From: Echiichthys vipera
Lineage: Eukaryota > Chordata > Actinopteri > Perciformes > Trachinidae
Reading direction: 5' to 3'
Assembly: GCA_963691815.1 (NCBI GenBank)
Contig: OY829650.1
Location: forward strand, 31,155,695-31,219,694
Length of the DNA: 64,000 bases
Shown here in pieces: positions 45,395 through 54,654 of this stretch. The notes below the pieces were generated by a model that saw nothing but the letters and a program-made list of their open reading frames with translations, was not told the origin of the DNA and made no database searches. How positions within the stretch are numbered: position 1 is the stretch's first letter; the number at the start of each line of letters is the position of its first letter. Position numbers and translations under genes: made by a program.

Positions 45395-46031
45395 GGGCGC
45401 ACTCACACTGTCCTACCGCACCGCGGCCCCAGGCTTTAGGGTACTTGTCCCCCCCTCCCTCTCCCCCCGCTGGCCAGCCCGTTTGTACTCACACTGCCTG
45501 GGCCTCGCGCAAATGCTTCTTGCCTGTCCATCACGTCACAGTGTCCAACACGTCATCGCGATGCGTCACTTTGTTTACAAATCTTTCCATAGACCTCAGA
45601 GTTTTTGTGTGTCTTGTCCAACTGTTTTTGAATATTTTCATTTGCCCAAATCTGCAGTAAACACTCCACCTCCGCATCACACCAACTTGAACCTTTCACC
45701 ACCATTGTTGATGTTGTTAAATGTCCGTGCATGGTCCGTCTTTTTTATATCTATGTCCGAACAGACGCACATAAAATGGCGTGAGAGCCGCCGTAGGCGT
45801 AGTGCTCGTGTTCATACATGTGCGGACGCTCGTGCTCGTACATGTGCGCACGCTCGTGCTCGTACATGTGCAGACTCGCTTTTCAAAAGCCCACCTCTCT
45901 CAAACGGGCCGTGGACGGCCCGCTGGCCACAGCTAGGCGCCGAGCGGTTGCACTCACACTGGTCAAACGAGCGAGGCTTTAACCGTAAAACCTGTTTTGG
46001 CCCGGTGCGGAAGGACAGTGTGAGTGCGCCC
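45395..46031. mobile_element. TTA-flanked MITE (PIF/Harbinger-like), copy 1
   Basis: A 637-bp element whose ends are inverted repeats starting GGGCGCACTCACACTGTCCT, nearly perfect for about 30 bp, flanked by TTA at 45392-45394 and 46032-46034. A 3-bp TTA duplication fits PIF/Harbinger. The subterminal motif ACTCACACTG recurs at 45401, 45487 and 45951. A tandem array of three 24-bp units built on GCTCGTGCTCGTACATGTGC sits at 45804-45875. Open frames on both strands follow the repeats and encode nothing recognisable. A second copy is at 50627-51156. A Tc1 element inserted 53 bp to the right. Confidence 0.7.
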
Positions 46032-46084
46032 TTAGTCTGGTTGACCTGTGTACTACGTAGCTGGATTAGTGGGTTAGCAAGGTA

Positions 46085-47467
46085 CAGTGAAGAAAATAAG
46101 TATTTGAACACTCTGCTATTTTGCAAGTTCTCCCACTTAGAAATCATGGAGGGGTCTGAAATTTGAAAAAAAAAAACAGAAATCACAATCTATGATTTTT
46201 TAACAATTTATTTGTGTTATACAGCTGAAAATAAGTATTTGAACACCAACGTTAATATTTGGTAGAGTAGCCTTTGTTTGCAATTACAGAGGTCAAACGT
46301 TTCCTGTAGTTCTTCACCAGGTTTGTACAGACTGCAGGAGGGATTTTGGCCCACTCCTCCACACAGATCTTCTCTAGATCAGTCAGGTTTCTGGGCTGTC
46401 GCTGAGAAACACGGAGTTTCAGCTCCCTCCAAAGATTTTCAATTGGATTTAGGTCTGGAGACTGGCTAGGCCACTCCAGAACCTTGATATGCTTCTTACG
46501 AAGCCACTCCTTGGTTTTCCTGGCTGTGTGCTTTGGGTCATTGTCATGTTGGAAGATCCAGCCCCGACTCATCTTCAATGATCTGACTGAGGGAAAGAGG
46601 TTGTTCCCCAAAATCTCACAATACATGGCTGCAGTCATCCTCTCCTTAATACAGTACAGTCGTCCTGTCCCATGAGCAGAAAAACACCCCCAAAGCATGA
46701 TGCTACCACCCCCATGCTTCACAGTAGGGATGGTGTTCTTGGGATGGTACGCATCATTCTTCTTCCTCCAAACACGCTTAGTGGAATTATGACCAAAAAG
46801 GTCCATTTTGGTCTCATCTGACCACAAAACTTTCTCCCATGACTCCTCTGGATCATCCAAATGGTCATTGGCAAACTTAAGACGGGCCTTAACATGTGCT
46901 GGTTTAAGCAGGGGAACCTTCCGTGCCATGCATGATTTCAAACCATGACGTCTTAGTGTATTACCAACAGTGACCATGGAAACGGTGGTCCCAGCTCTTT
47001 TCAGGTCATTGACCAAGTCCTGCTGTGTAGTTCTGGGCTGATTCCTCACCTTTCTTAGCATCATTGAGACCCCACGAGGTGATATCTTGCATGGGGCTCC
47101 ACTCCGATTGAGATTGACCGTCATGTTTAGCTTCTTCCATTTTCTAATGATTGCTCCAACAGTGGACCTTTTTTCACCAAGCTGCTTGGCAATTTCTCTG
47201 TAGCCCTTTCCAGCCTTGTGGAGTTGTACAATTTTGTCTCTGGTGTCTTTGGACAGCTCTTTGCTCTTAGCCATGCTGAATGTTTGGGTCTTACTGATTG
47301 TATGGGGTGGACAGGTGTCTTTATGCAGCTAACGACCTCACACAGGTGCATCTGATTCAGGATAATACAGTGGAGTGGAGGAGGACTTTTAAAGGCGGAC
47401 TAACAGGTCTTTGAAGGTCAAAATTCTAGCTGATAGACAGGTGTTCAAATACTTATTTTCTTCACTG
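46085..47467 (-). mobile_element. Tc1/mariner element, full-length
   Basis: A 1383-bp element flanked by TA (46083-46084 and 47468-47469), the Tc1/mariner target duplication. The outermost 27 bp are identical in inverted orientation (46085-46111 and 47441-47467). The left end has a second, inner copy of the repeat (46222-46246), the IR/DR arrangement of fish Tc1 elements in which transposase binds paired sites. The right end shows only the outer copy plus, at most, a weak partial match near 47311. The transposase gene lies on the minus strand with no interruption. Low divergence of the ends and an open gene suggest recent insertion. Confidence 0.95.
46252..47274 (-). CDS. Tc1-family transposase (DD34E), complete
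   Basis: A 340-residue protein, the usual length for Tc1 transposases, which cut out the element and paste it at TA sites. The ATG codon at 47274 opens with MAKSKELSKDTRDKIVQLHK. Residues 1-115 form the paired-like region of two helix-turn-helix units that bind the terminal repeats (first HTH with GYREIAKQLGEKRSTVGAII at 25-43), with a basic joint. The catalytic domain follows: D153 in LWSDETK, D244 in FQHDNDPKHT and E279 in SPDLNPIENLW, with 34 residues between the last two, as required for DD34E. A glycine-rich KHGGGSIMLWGCFS segment (187-199) is also present. There is no stop, frameshift or intron. Whether it is active cannot be judged, because single missense changes cannot be assessed without a family alignment. 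Expression would depend on nearby promoters or weak 5' sequences of the element. Confidence 0.95.
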   Translation of the reverse strand: MAKSKELSKDTRDKIVQLHKAGKGYREIAKQLGEKRSTVGAIIRKWKKLNMTVNLNRSGAPCKISPRGVSMMLRKVRNQPRTTQQDLVNDLKRAGTTVSMVTVGNTLRRHGLKSCMARKVPLLKPAHVKARLKFANDHLDDPEESWEKVLWSDETKMDLFGHNSTKRVWRKKNDAYHPKNTIPTVKHGGGSIMLWGCFSAHGTGRLYCIKERMTAAMYCEILGNNLFPSVRSLKMSRGWIFQHDNDPKHTARKTKEWLRKKHIKVLEWPSQSPDLNPIENLWRELKLRVSQRQPRNLTDLEKICVEEWAKIPPAVCTNLVKNYRKRLTSVIANKGYSTKY

Positions 47468-47576
47468 TATGTTGCGCTCAAAGCCTGAGTCAGCTGTGAC
47501 TCGAAAGTTGCCCTCTTTTAGTGTCGCTGTATCACCATGGTAACTCTGTAATGCTTGGTAATGCTTGTAGACTTTC

Positions 47577-47900
47577 GTGTTAGATCGGCTCCTTAAAGCT
47601 AAAAGCAGCTTCCTGAACTTCCTTTATGAGAGACGCAGGTTCTCATCAGAGGTTTTGATCCTCCTTGTTGGAATTTATGTTGGCAATGTTACACAAAGAA
47701 GCTGTGCACTTAGTGTTGCTGTGTATCTGTATTTCACCACAATTCTTTTGCCATGGGTACATATTTGCATGCATTGCAGTCAGTGATGCTGAAAATCTGA
47801 GCAAAAATACGGTGTGCCGTGCTATCTGCAGGGTTGAGCAATATTTTCGTGAAGTTTCAGAGCTTTTTTCCGCTCCAACTGTCAAGGAAGGATTTTAAAG
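47577..47900 (+). pseudogene. PIF/Harbinger transposase fragment
   Basis: The first frame gives FLYERRRFSS, then GNVTQRSCALSVA; after a frameshift near 47720 the second gives QFFCHGYIF...VSDAENLSKNTVCRAICRV. These match, in order, the helical N-terminal part of Harbinger transposases (the YERYRFS, THRSxALS and GDAEx(I/L)SKxTVCRxI blocks), which precedes the DDE catalytic core. A stop follows at about 47898 and no catalytic motif is seen. It lies 110 bp from the right end of the Tc1 element and may be part of an older Harbinger copy broken by later insertions. Confidence 0.75.
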
Positions 47901-47923
47901 TGTTTCAGATAAAAGAAATCCTT

Positions 47924-48010
47924 TGGCTCAGTGACCAAGTGGTAGAGTCAGTCTTGAAATTCTGTGTGTGAGGTTCGCCTCCCATGCGATGTGCGTTGAT
48001 GTGTATTTTA
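47924..48010 (+). mobile_element. possible tRNA-derived SINE head
   Basis: TGGCTCAGTGACCAAGTGG resembles an A box, and GGTTCGCCTCC at 47972-47982 resembles a B box at about the right distance. The sequence beyond 48010 is not recognised. It is a degraded candidate. Confidence 0.4.
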
Positions 48011-48011
48011 A

Positions 48012-48450
48012 AAATGTTTTAGGGACAATGACATGGCTAGCTTGTATTGTTGTTAAACATACTGTCAAATTATATTTACTGTTTGTGAACTGTACACAAT
48101 GAAATTGACTTTGAATCTTGCTAGCATGATATCAGCGTTAGCTTTCTGGCTCATAGCTATCAATGTATTATAAGACCAGGATGCAAAACTGAAAAGAGAA
48201 TTGCTCGCCTGGCTCTTTCTTAAAAAAAAAAGTCTTTCGGGTTTATGCGGCCAACTTATTGCGAGCCCATTTATGATTTATTCCAGCAAAACACGTAAAT
48301 GTTTTGGTTTGTGGCAGACACGGTAATCCCTCTGCCTAGGTGTCTGGATCTGTGTCTCAATGTCCAGACCCAAAACAATAATCCACTGGTTTATGTCATC
48401 GTACCGAAATGGCAGCCTATGAAAAGTTCCTGGGTTGTTATCATATTGTG
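48012..48450. other. no gene recognised
   Basis: No exon or transposon end was recognised. Confidence 0.4.
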
Positions 48451-48454
48451 GACA

Positions 48455-48625
48455 GACCAGAAGTAGAGAGGTGAATGTGTTTAAATAATGTTTACAAAAG
48501 AGAAAAAAAAAAAAGGGTCAAGACCCATAGTTACCATGAACGTGACAACATGAAGGCTCTGAAAGAACAGGCTCACCTGCAGTTACGTCTTACTGACAAA
48601 GAGGCCGCTAGAAACAAGGTATCTT
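48455..48625 (+). repeat. exon-bearing dispersed repeat, copy 2
   Basis: Aligns with 39396-39735 but lacks its internal stretch. The exon-like block reads MKALKEQAHLQLRLTDKEAA then RNK and ends at an intact donor-like AACAAG|GTATCT (48617/48618). It is the least damaged of the three copies over this block. Confidence 0.55.
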
Positions 48626-48640
48626 AATTCTTATAGAGTA

Positions 48641-50626
48641 CAACTTTAAGCTATTGCTGTAATTAATTAATTAATTTCAGAAAGTCCCACCAGTGCAGAA
48701 TTGATGAAAATAGAGCAGTTTTTACACACATCTAGCTCCTGCCCCACTTGCTTTTTGTGGAGTAAAAGTCGAACAACCCAAATTAGTGTTGTTGCATTTT
48801 TTTCACACTATGGCCCATGTTGGCGGTGGAGGAAACAATCACAGCCAGATGATGCAGTCACGACTCCCCCGCTGCCAAATGAAGTGCAACTCCATGTTTC
48901 TCTGCTTCCCCGGAGTGATGTTAAGTGAGGCTCCACATGGAAATCCTATAATTGAACCTCTCTAAGATCTTTCTGAGGACTACGTCGCCGCCAAAAAGGA
49001 GAAAAAAACAGAGAACACTTGTCACTGATCTCTTGTCTCCCCATACAGGTTCGGACTTAAATTATATTTAATTATTTTGCTATTTAAATCCATAATCAAC
49101 GGCAACAAAATTGCATTATCATACTACAGCAATGGAATGGGAAATGGTCGACAGACTAATGTAGTCCAAAGAAAAAACTGCTGTTGGAGACAGAAGGGAA
49201 TCGAGACAGTGTGAAGGAAAATGTAAATTCAAGTCATGCACTGCATTCTTATTATTTGTGACATTACATCATACTACAATTCTTTTTTTTTCATTGTGAC
49301 ATAATATGGAGAGCATTTTATTTAGTCATTGGGGCATCATGTCCTACATTTTGTTATTATACAATTTTATAATATATTATTTTGACATGTTTCATGCAAA
49401 AGTTAATTATTCATATTCCTTGATATACAGTCACAAACCTAAATGTAAGGCTTTTAGGGGCATTATTTCATTTCTGACATGGAGTGTGGTTTAATAAATC
49501 TATTTAAAAGTTGTTGTTTTAAAGAATTCATCTGAAAAGAAGACAAACTTAACCCTTTCTACCCTGACAAAAATACAACAAAGAACACATTGATGGGAAA
49601 ATGTATATTTAATGGCTCAGTAGGCAGCTTATATTTGGCAGTTTTAGGCAAAAACTTCCACAATAACCATTGGGATAATGTAAATGAAGTGAAGTGAGAG
49701 AAGATCAGACCTCTGCATCTCTCCTAGGCTCTGTTTTCAGCCTGCAAAGAATCTACCCTGCGACGGCAGACTTAGCCTCCTGCTAACCGTAGCCAACGGC
49801 TGCTGCTAGTACAGGTTCAGGCTTATGTTGCTACGTCAGAGTCCTGAATCATACTATTCCACCTCAAACGTCTTCACAGACCTACAAGTTTGACAAGAGA
49901 GACAGTAAATTCCCTTCTTTAATTTTCACAGTCACAATAATGATCTGGACGATGTAAATGAGTGATGTGTAAGCAGACTGATACAGGTGAACATATGAGT
50001 AAAGTAAGTTCTCCATTTCACTCACCTGGCCGTCTAATAAACTCATTCAGCACTGTTCAGTAGTGCCTAAATATAAATACTTTTTACTATCACTCGTATT
50101 TAAAAAAAAAAAACTCTCTTACCTGTGACTGACATTAAGGAGGATGATGTAAAAAAAAAGATGCTTTAGAAAGTTGGCGATTGCCTCAGACAGTTACGGT
50201 CGGGTGCGAGTATGAAGCGTGTGCGTGTTTGGTGGGAAGAGCTTGGGTCAGACCTGAGGAGATGAGACCCGTGTAGACTCAACAATCACCTATTTTCTAG
50301 GTTTCTTGCCTACTGAGCCTTTAATAAGGGGTCAGGGTGAATACTCGATTCTGATTGGCTGTAGGGTGTCCATTAAAATGTGACACCTACTGAGTACATA
50401 TGGTAAAACTTTTTAAATTAAATGAAAAAGAAGAATCTGGATATCTTGTTTCTTTTTCTTTTTTTGGTATTATTTTAATGGCTCTTTTTGCCTTTTTATT
50501 ATAGTGCAGCTGAAGATTGGTAGGAATATTGTGTATTTGTGTGTGTGGGTGTGGGGGGGAGGTCACATGGAGCAAAGGGCTGCAGGTCGGAGTCTAACCC
50601 ATGGGTGCTGCAGCGAGGACTTTCAG
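48641..50626. other. no gene recognised
   Basis: About 2 kb of AT-rich DNA with no recognised exon or transposon end. Confidence 0.45.
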
Positions 50627-51156
50627 GTCCAGGCCCGTTTGTACTCACACTGCCTGGGCCTCACGCAAATGCTTCTTGCCTGTCCATACGTCATCACGCC
50701 ACACGTATTGATTGACGTCATCGTGATGTGACGCTTTGTTCACAAAATCTTTCCATAGACCTCAGAGTTTTTGCGCGTCTTGTCCTTGACTGTTTTTGAA
50801 TATTTTCATCCGACCAAATCTGCAGTAAACACTCCACCTCCGCATCACACCAACTTGAACCTTTCGCCGCCATTGCTTTAAATGTCCGCGCATGGTCCGT
50901 CTTTTATTTAATTTTTTTCTATGTCAGAACAGACGCATATAAAATAACGTCAGAACCGCTGTAGACCTCGTGCTCGTGCTGGTACACGTGCGCACGCTCG
51001 TGCTCGTACATGCGCAAATGTGCTTTACAAAAGCCCACCTCTCCCAAACGTCCCGTGGACGGCAACCTAGACGCGGTAAGGTTGCACTCACACTGGTCAT
51101 ACGAACTAGACTTTACCTGTTTGGGCACGGTACGGATGAACAGTGTGAGTGCGACC
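50627..51156. mobile_element. TTA-flanked MITE, copy 2, left-truncated
   Basis: Follows copy 1 (45395-46031) from its GCCCGTTTGTACTCACACTG block to the right end, which is followed by TTA (51157-51159). The first about 80 bp of copy 1, including the left terminal repeat, are absent. Only two of the 24-bp tandem units remain (50972-51019). Several internal indels separate the two copies. Confidence 0.7.
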
Positions 51157-51159
51157 TTA

Positions 51160-52884
51160 GTCAAACCTTAAGGTGTTAAAAGGGAAACAATGTAATTGTT
51201 TGAAAAAAGAAAATTTTGATTGCAAAACACTTGAAAATATAAGTTAATAGTATTTAAAAAAAATGTTATTTGGTAATTGACCCTGGTATGTGTGGGTTAT
51301 TGACTTTTGTGGTGTCCAATATCAGGAATGAAAGGACAACAGTACCTCGTCGGGCATTAACCGTTACATAACTGACAATGATAAAAATGAACTATTTCAT
51401 CATTATTGATATTATTTACAGATGTTTTTATTTGTTGTTGTCTAGTTGCTGTTTAGATTTTGAATATTAAGCTGGTAGTCAATCTTTTCTGCAACACAGG
51501 TAATTCCCTGAGCTTAACTGAACCGAGGACAAAAGAGAGGAACATGAGAGGTTAAATGAATAAATGATTGTGTATGTAAGGGAGGGAGAGCGAGAGATGA
51601 GCTGCCACTACAATAGACTTGTTCCAGGGCAGAGAGGGGTGCAGAGGTTGTTTTATTGAATGCTGTTGTCTACAGAGCTGTTTGACAGCTGTTCATTGAG
51701 CCGCTCACGGACTGAGTGTAAACACTGGAGTCACGAGGGAGAGGCAGAGGCAGCTTTTCTACAGATGAAAGGGAGATTGGCCTGGTTTAGTGTGGGCTAT
51801 GCATCGTGGGAGTTCGAACAGATACCGTACTCTCTCAAACCTGGGGCGAGAAAACCACAAGGGTCTCTGTAGCAGGTGGTGATGTAATACATTCAGGATA
51901 ATGAAATACAGTAGTTGGTATTGTTTCATAAATTCAGCCATCTCGCTATTAGGAATGTCTCAAAAACCCATAAAATCTTGTTGACTTTGTACACCTCATT
52001 CAATACCAGTCATGTATCCGGTGATAATTATTTATGATAATAGCATCTGGTTCAGACTACCTGCTATTGATTGGTGTATGCAGCTTCAAAAGAAGAATTC
52101 TGGAATGGAAGGGAAAATATGAAAGCAGAACTCCAACTGGATGTGAAAAGAAAAGGGGTCAAACTCTGAAACAGCTCTGTTGCAGAGGCCAACTCGCATA
52201 CAATATAAGAACATGGAAGGCACAAACAAATAAAGGCAAGGTTAAACCCAGAGAAGGAGTTGGAATTACATGTACCATATGGCTTTCATGTCATTTATTC
52301 TATGATCCAAAAACTGACCTTGTGGCACATTCATTGTTAAAAAGTTGATGATAATTAGGTCTTCGTCGGGATGTTCATGAAGGCTATGCCATCAGAGTGT
52401 GAATGTGCATCAGAATGTTGATGAGCAGGTAGTGTAGTAGTGTAAAAAGAAACTAGAGAGGTGCTATATACTGTAAGTCCATGTGTCATTTAGTTTATAT
52501 GGCCTTTGAGATGAAACACCTTAAGAAAGTATTGCCATTAGAAGATGTGAGTAGGACATGACTCAAAGCTGTTTTCTATGAAGCTTCATGCAGTTATATG
52601 AAGCATTTTCTTTATTTCCCATGAGATGACTCTCTTTTCAACATAGGGTTGAAAGCGCACTGAATTACCTTTTATGATCCTTTTTCTTTAAAGCAAAAGC
52701 TCCGTCTCAGGGGATCAACAAATACTGATTATAATAATGCCTCATGTATTAGCTAGCTATGTATTTGCTGTATTACGTTGTTGCCATGCAATGATTAGCG
52801 TTATATGGATAAAATCAATGAGTTAGGGAATGTTTGTCCAGTTAATCGGAGAGGAAGTGGGTAAAGGAGCCCACTCAGTGTCCA
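51160..52884. other. no gene recognised
   Basis: No exon or transposon end was recognised before relic B. Confidence 0.45.
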
Positions 52885-53098
52885 GGGGCCTGTTTCACAA
52901 AGCAGGTTCAAAAAACTCTGAGTCTAACCCTGAACTCTGAGTTGATCTACTCTGAGATAGGAAACTCTGAGTTTTCGGTTCCAGAACAGCAGATTTGCGT
53001 TAGGTTAATCAACTCAGAGTAGTTTGACCTGGAGTTAAGCGCGTGCACCACAAGTAAAAAAAGACAGCATCAATGGAGCCCTGATTCGACGAGTCACC

Positions 53099-53368
53099 AT
53101 GGCAACGGGGAAGCGAAGGGCTACGCTACAACTGGAATTGGAAATATTAATGCGCTCATACGGAGAGTTTGAGCAGGTTTACACCGCTGCAGCAGCAAAA
53201 GAGAGGGAGACGGTGCGGGAGGACATTGCGGCTCGGGTCAGTGCATAAGTTTAAATGTAGTCCAGTTGCAATCACAGTAATATCACAGGGGGAACTGCAT
53301 GAGTGGGAGCCTATTAATTTATTCCATTTAAGTGCAACCCCGCGGGGGAGAAGCGCAGCTTAAGATGA
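53099..53368 (+). pseudogene. Myb/SANT-like protein of Harbinger element, two-exon remnant
   Basis: From an ATG at 53099 the frame reads QLELEILMRSYGEFEQVY, then AAAAKERE and REDIAARVSA, then a stop at 53246. This matches the start of the Myb/SANT-like protein encoded beside the transposase in Harbinger elements, which helps the transposase enter the nucleus and bind the ends; the usual tryptophan before ..IAARV is here arginine. A TAAGT right after the last Ala codon looks like a lost donor. At 53333, after an acceptor-like TTCCATTTAAG, the next expected block CNPAGEKR appears in frame and soon breaks. So two exons with a short intron are visible, both damaged. Confidence 0.7.
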
Positions 53369-53861
53369 AACATAAAAACATTTTTCAAACAGGTAAAACC
53401 TCAGCACAATCTCATGGTGACGCCTCATTTTGAGCAAGTTTTACATCGTAAAGTAAATATTACCGTAAGTGGCTGTTTTTTATACAACATATCAATGTTG
53501 TATAAAAAACTCCCATTTTGCAAAAAAAAACGCAGCGCAACACACAATATCTGCTGTGATATGAAAGCATTACTGGTTGTTAATGTTGGAAATGTAAGGA
53601 GGGGTGAGATGGACTGTGACATGAAACGGTGTTGTGCCGTATTCAGCCCCCTCGCATTATAGGTGATATTCTGGATCAGAAGGCTATACAGTATAGGAGT
53701 AGTTAATATACCGGTAACCCAACTAAAAGCACACACTTTTGAACCTATGAATTGTAAGAAAAGCTGGGATTATATTTAGAAACGCTAAGTCAAATACATT
53801 CAACTTGCTCAAAAGATCCATTTCATTCATTTTGTAATTATGGCTGCAGCATATTAAGGAC

Positions 53862-54241
53862 GTCTATGCGCGGTCTGATAATCATCTCCCTACGAATATT
53901 TAATTCTCTTTGCGAAATGCGTCACCTTCATTCACGGGATCGTTATCAAAATGACACGCCATGGTAGTGTAAATATTCACCACCTAATATAACTTTTAAT
54001 GTAGGCCTACTGAATGACTTTTATACGTTGTATACAAAAACTCCCGTTTGCAAAAAAAACGCAGCGCAACACAGAATATCTGCTGGGATATGAAACGGTA
54101 CCGCTCAAACAGAGAATTGCCTGGAAATGCAAGAACATCTATAATCAATAGTCTGATAATCATCTCCCGACGAATATTTAATTCTCTGCGCAGTAATTCT
54201 GCACCTTCATCCACGGGATTGTTATCAGAAGGACACGCCAT
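53862..54241 (-). pseudogene. Harbinger transposase N-terminus, duplicated and broken
   Basis: Two copies of the same start lie in tandem on the minus strand. The upstream copy begins at 54241 as MACPSDNNPVDEGAELLRRE, continues IRREMIIRLLIIDVLAFP and LFERYRFISQ, then jumps to CVALRFF and stops at 53996. The downstream copy begins at 53962 as MACHFDNDPVNEG, is frameshifted, and then shows RPRIDVL before losing similarity. These blocks belong to the helical N-terminal region of PIF/Harbinger transposases (compare 47577-47900). Further CVALRFF-containing sequence lies on the minus strand at about 53505-53560. The catalytic DDE domain is absent. Confidence 0.75.
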
Positions 54242-54654
54242 GGTAGTGAAATAGTCGCCACCTAATATAACTTCTAATGACTGATTTTTGCCATGATTTT
54301 CTGAAAAAACAGACGGAACTATAGCAGAACTATACTTCGCTAAAACTCGCCCGCTGACTGAATGAATGAGGAAATCAAACACCGTGTGTGGCTGAAAGAG
54401 GGCGGAGACAGAGAGAAACTCAAGGTTTTCTGAGAAAAACCTGGTCCCGACCAGGTTAGTTTCAGAGAGCATGTTACCATGGTAACTGACCGAGAGTTTA
54501 AGTTACCTCCCTTTGTGAAACAGGCTAGAGTTACCCCTCTGTCTCTGGTTTGAGTTACCTCCCTTTGTGAAACGGAAAACTCAGAGTTTCCCTCATTTCA
54601 GGGTTAACATACTCAGAGTTTTCACTAAACCTGCTTTGTGAAACAGGCCCCAGA

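Larger units (their letters stand above)
52885..54651. mobile_element. PIF/Harbinger relic B, two-gene layout
   Basis: A 1767-bp element whose ends are inverted repeats beginning GGGGCCTGTTTCACAAAGCA (24 bp perfect). Subterminal regions on both sides carry many ACTCTGAGTT motifs, probable protein-binding sites. The plus strand keeps exons of a Myb/SANT-like gene (53099-53368); the minus strand keeps N-terminal transposase pieces (53862-54241). That convergent arrangement is the plan of autonomous Harbinger elements, which need both proteins. The catalytic domain is missing, and part of the interior has been duplicated. No clear 3-bp target duplication is left at the boundaries. Confidence 0.8.

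Noticed and set aside
45483..46166. Long open frame of 227 codons, and an opposite-strand frame at 45812-46186
   Set aside because: Both lie across a MITE with 24-bp tandem units and its terminal repeats; the translation has no recognisable domain and is not conserved in the second copy.
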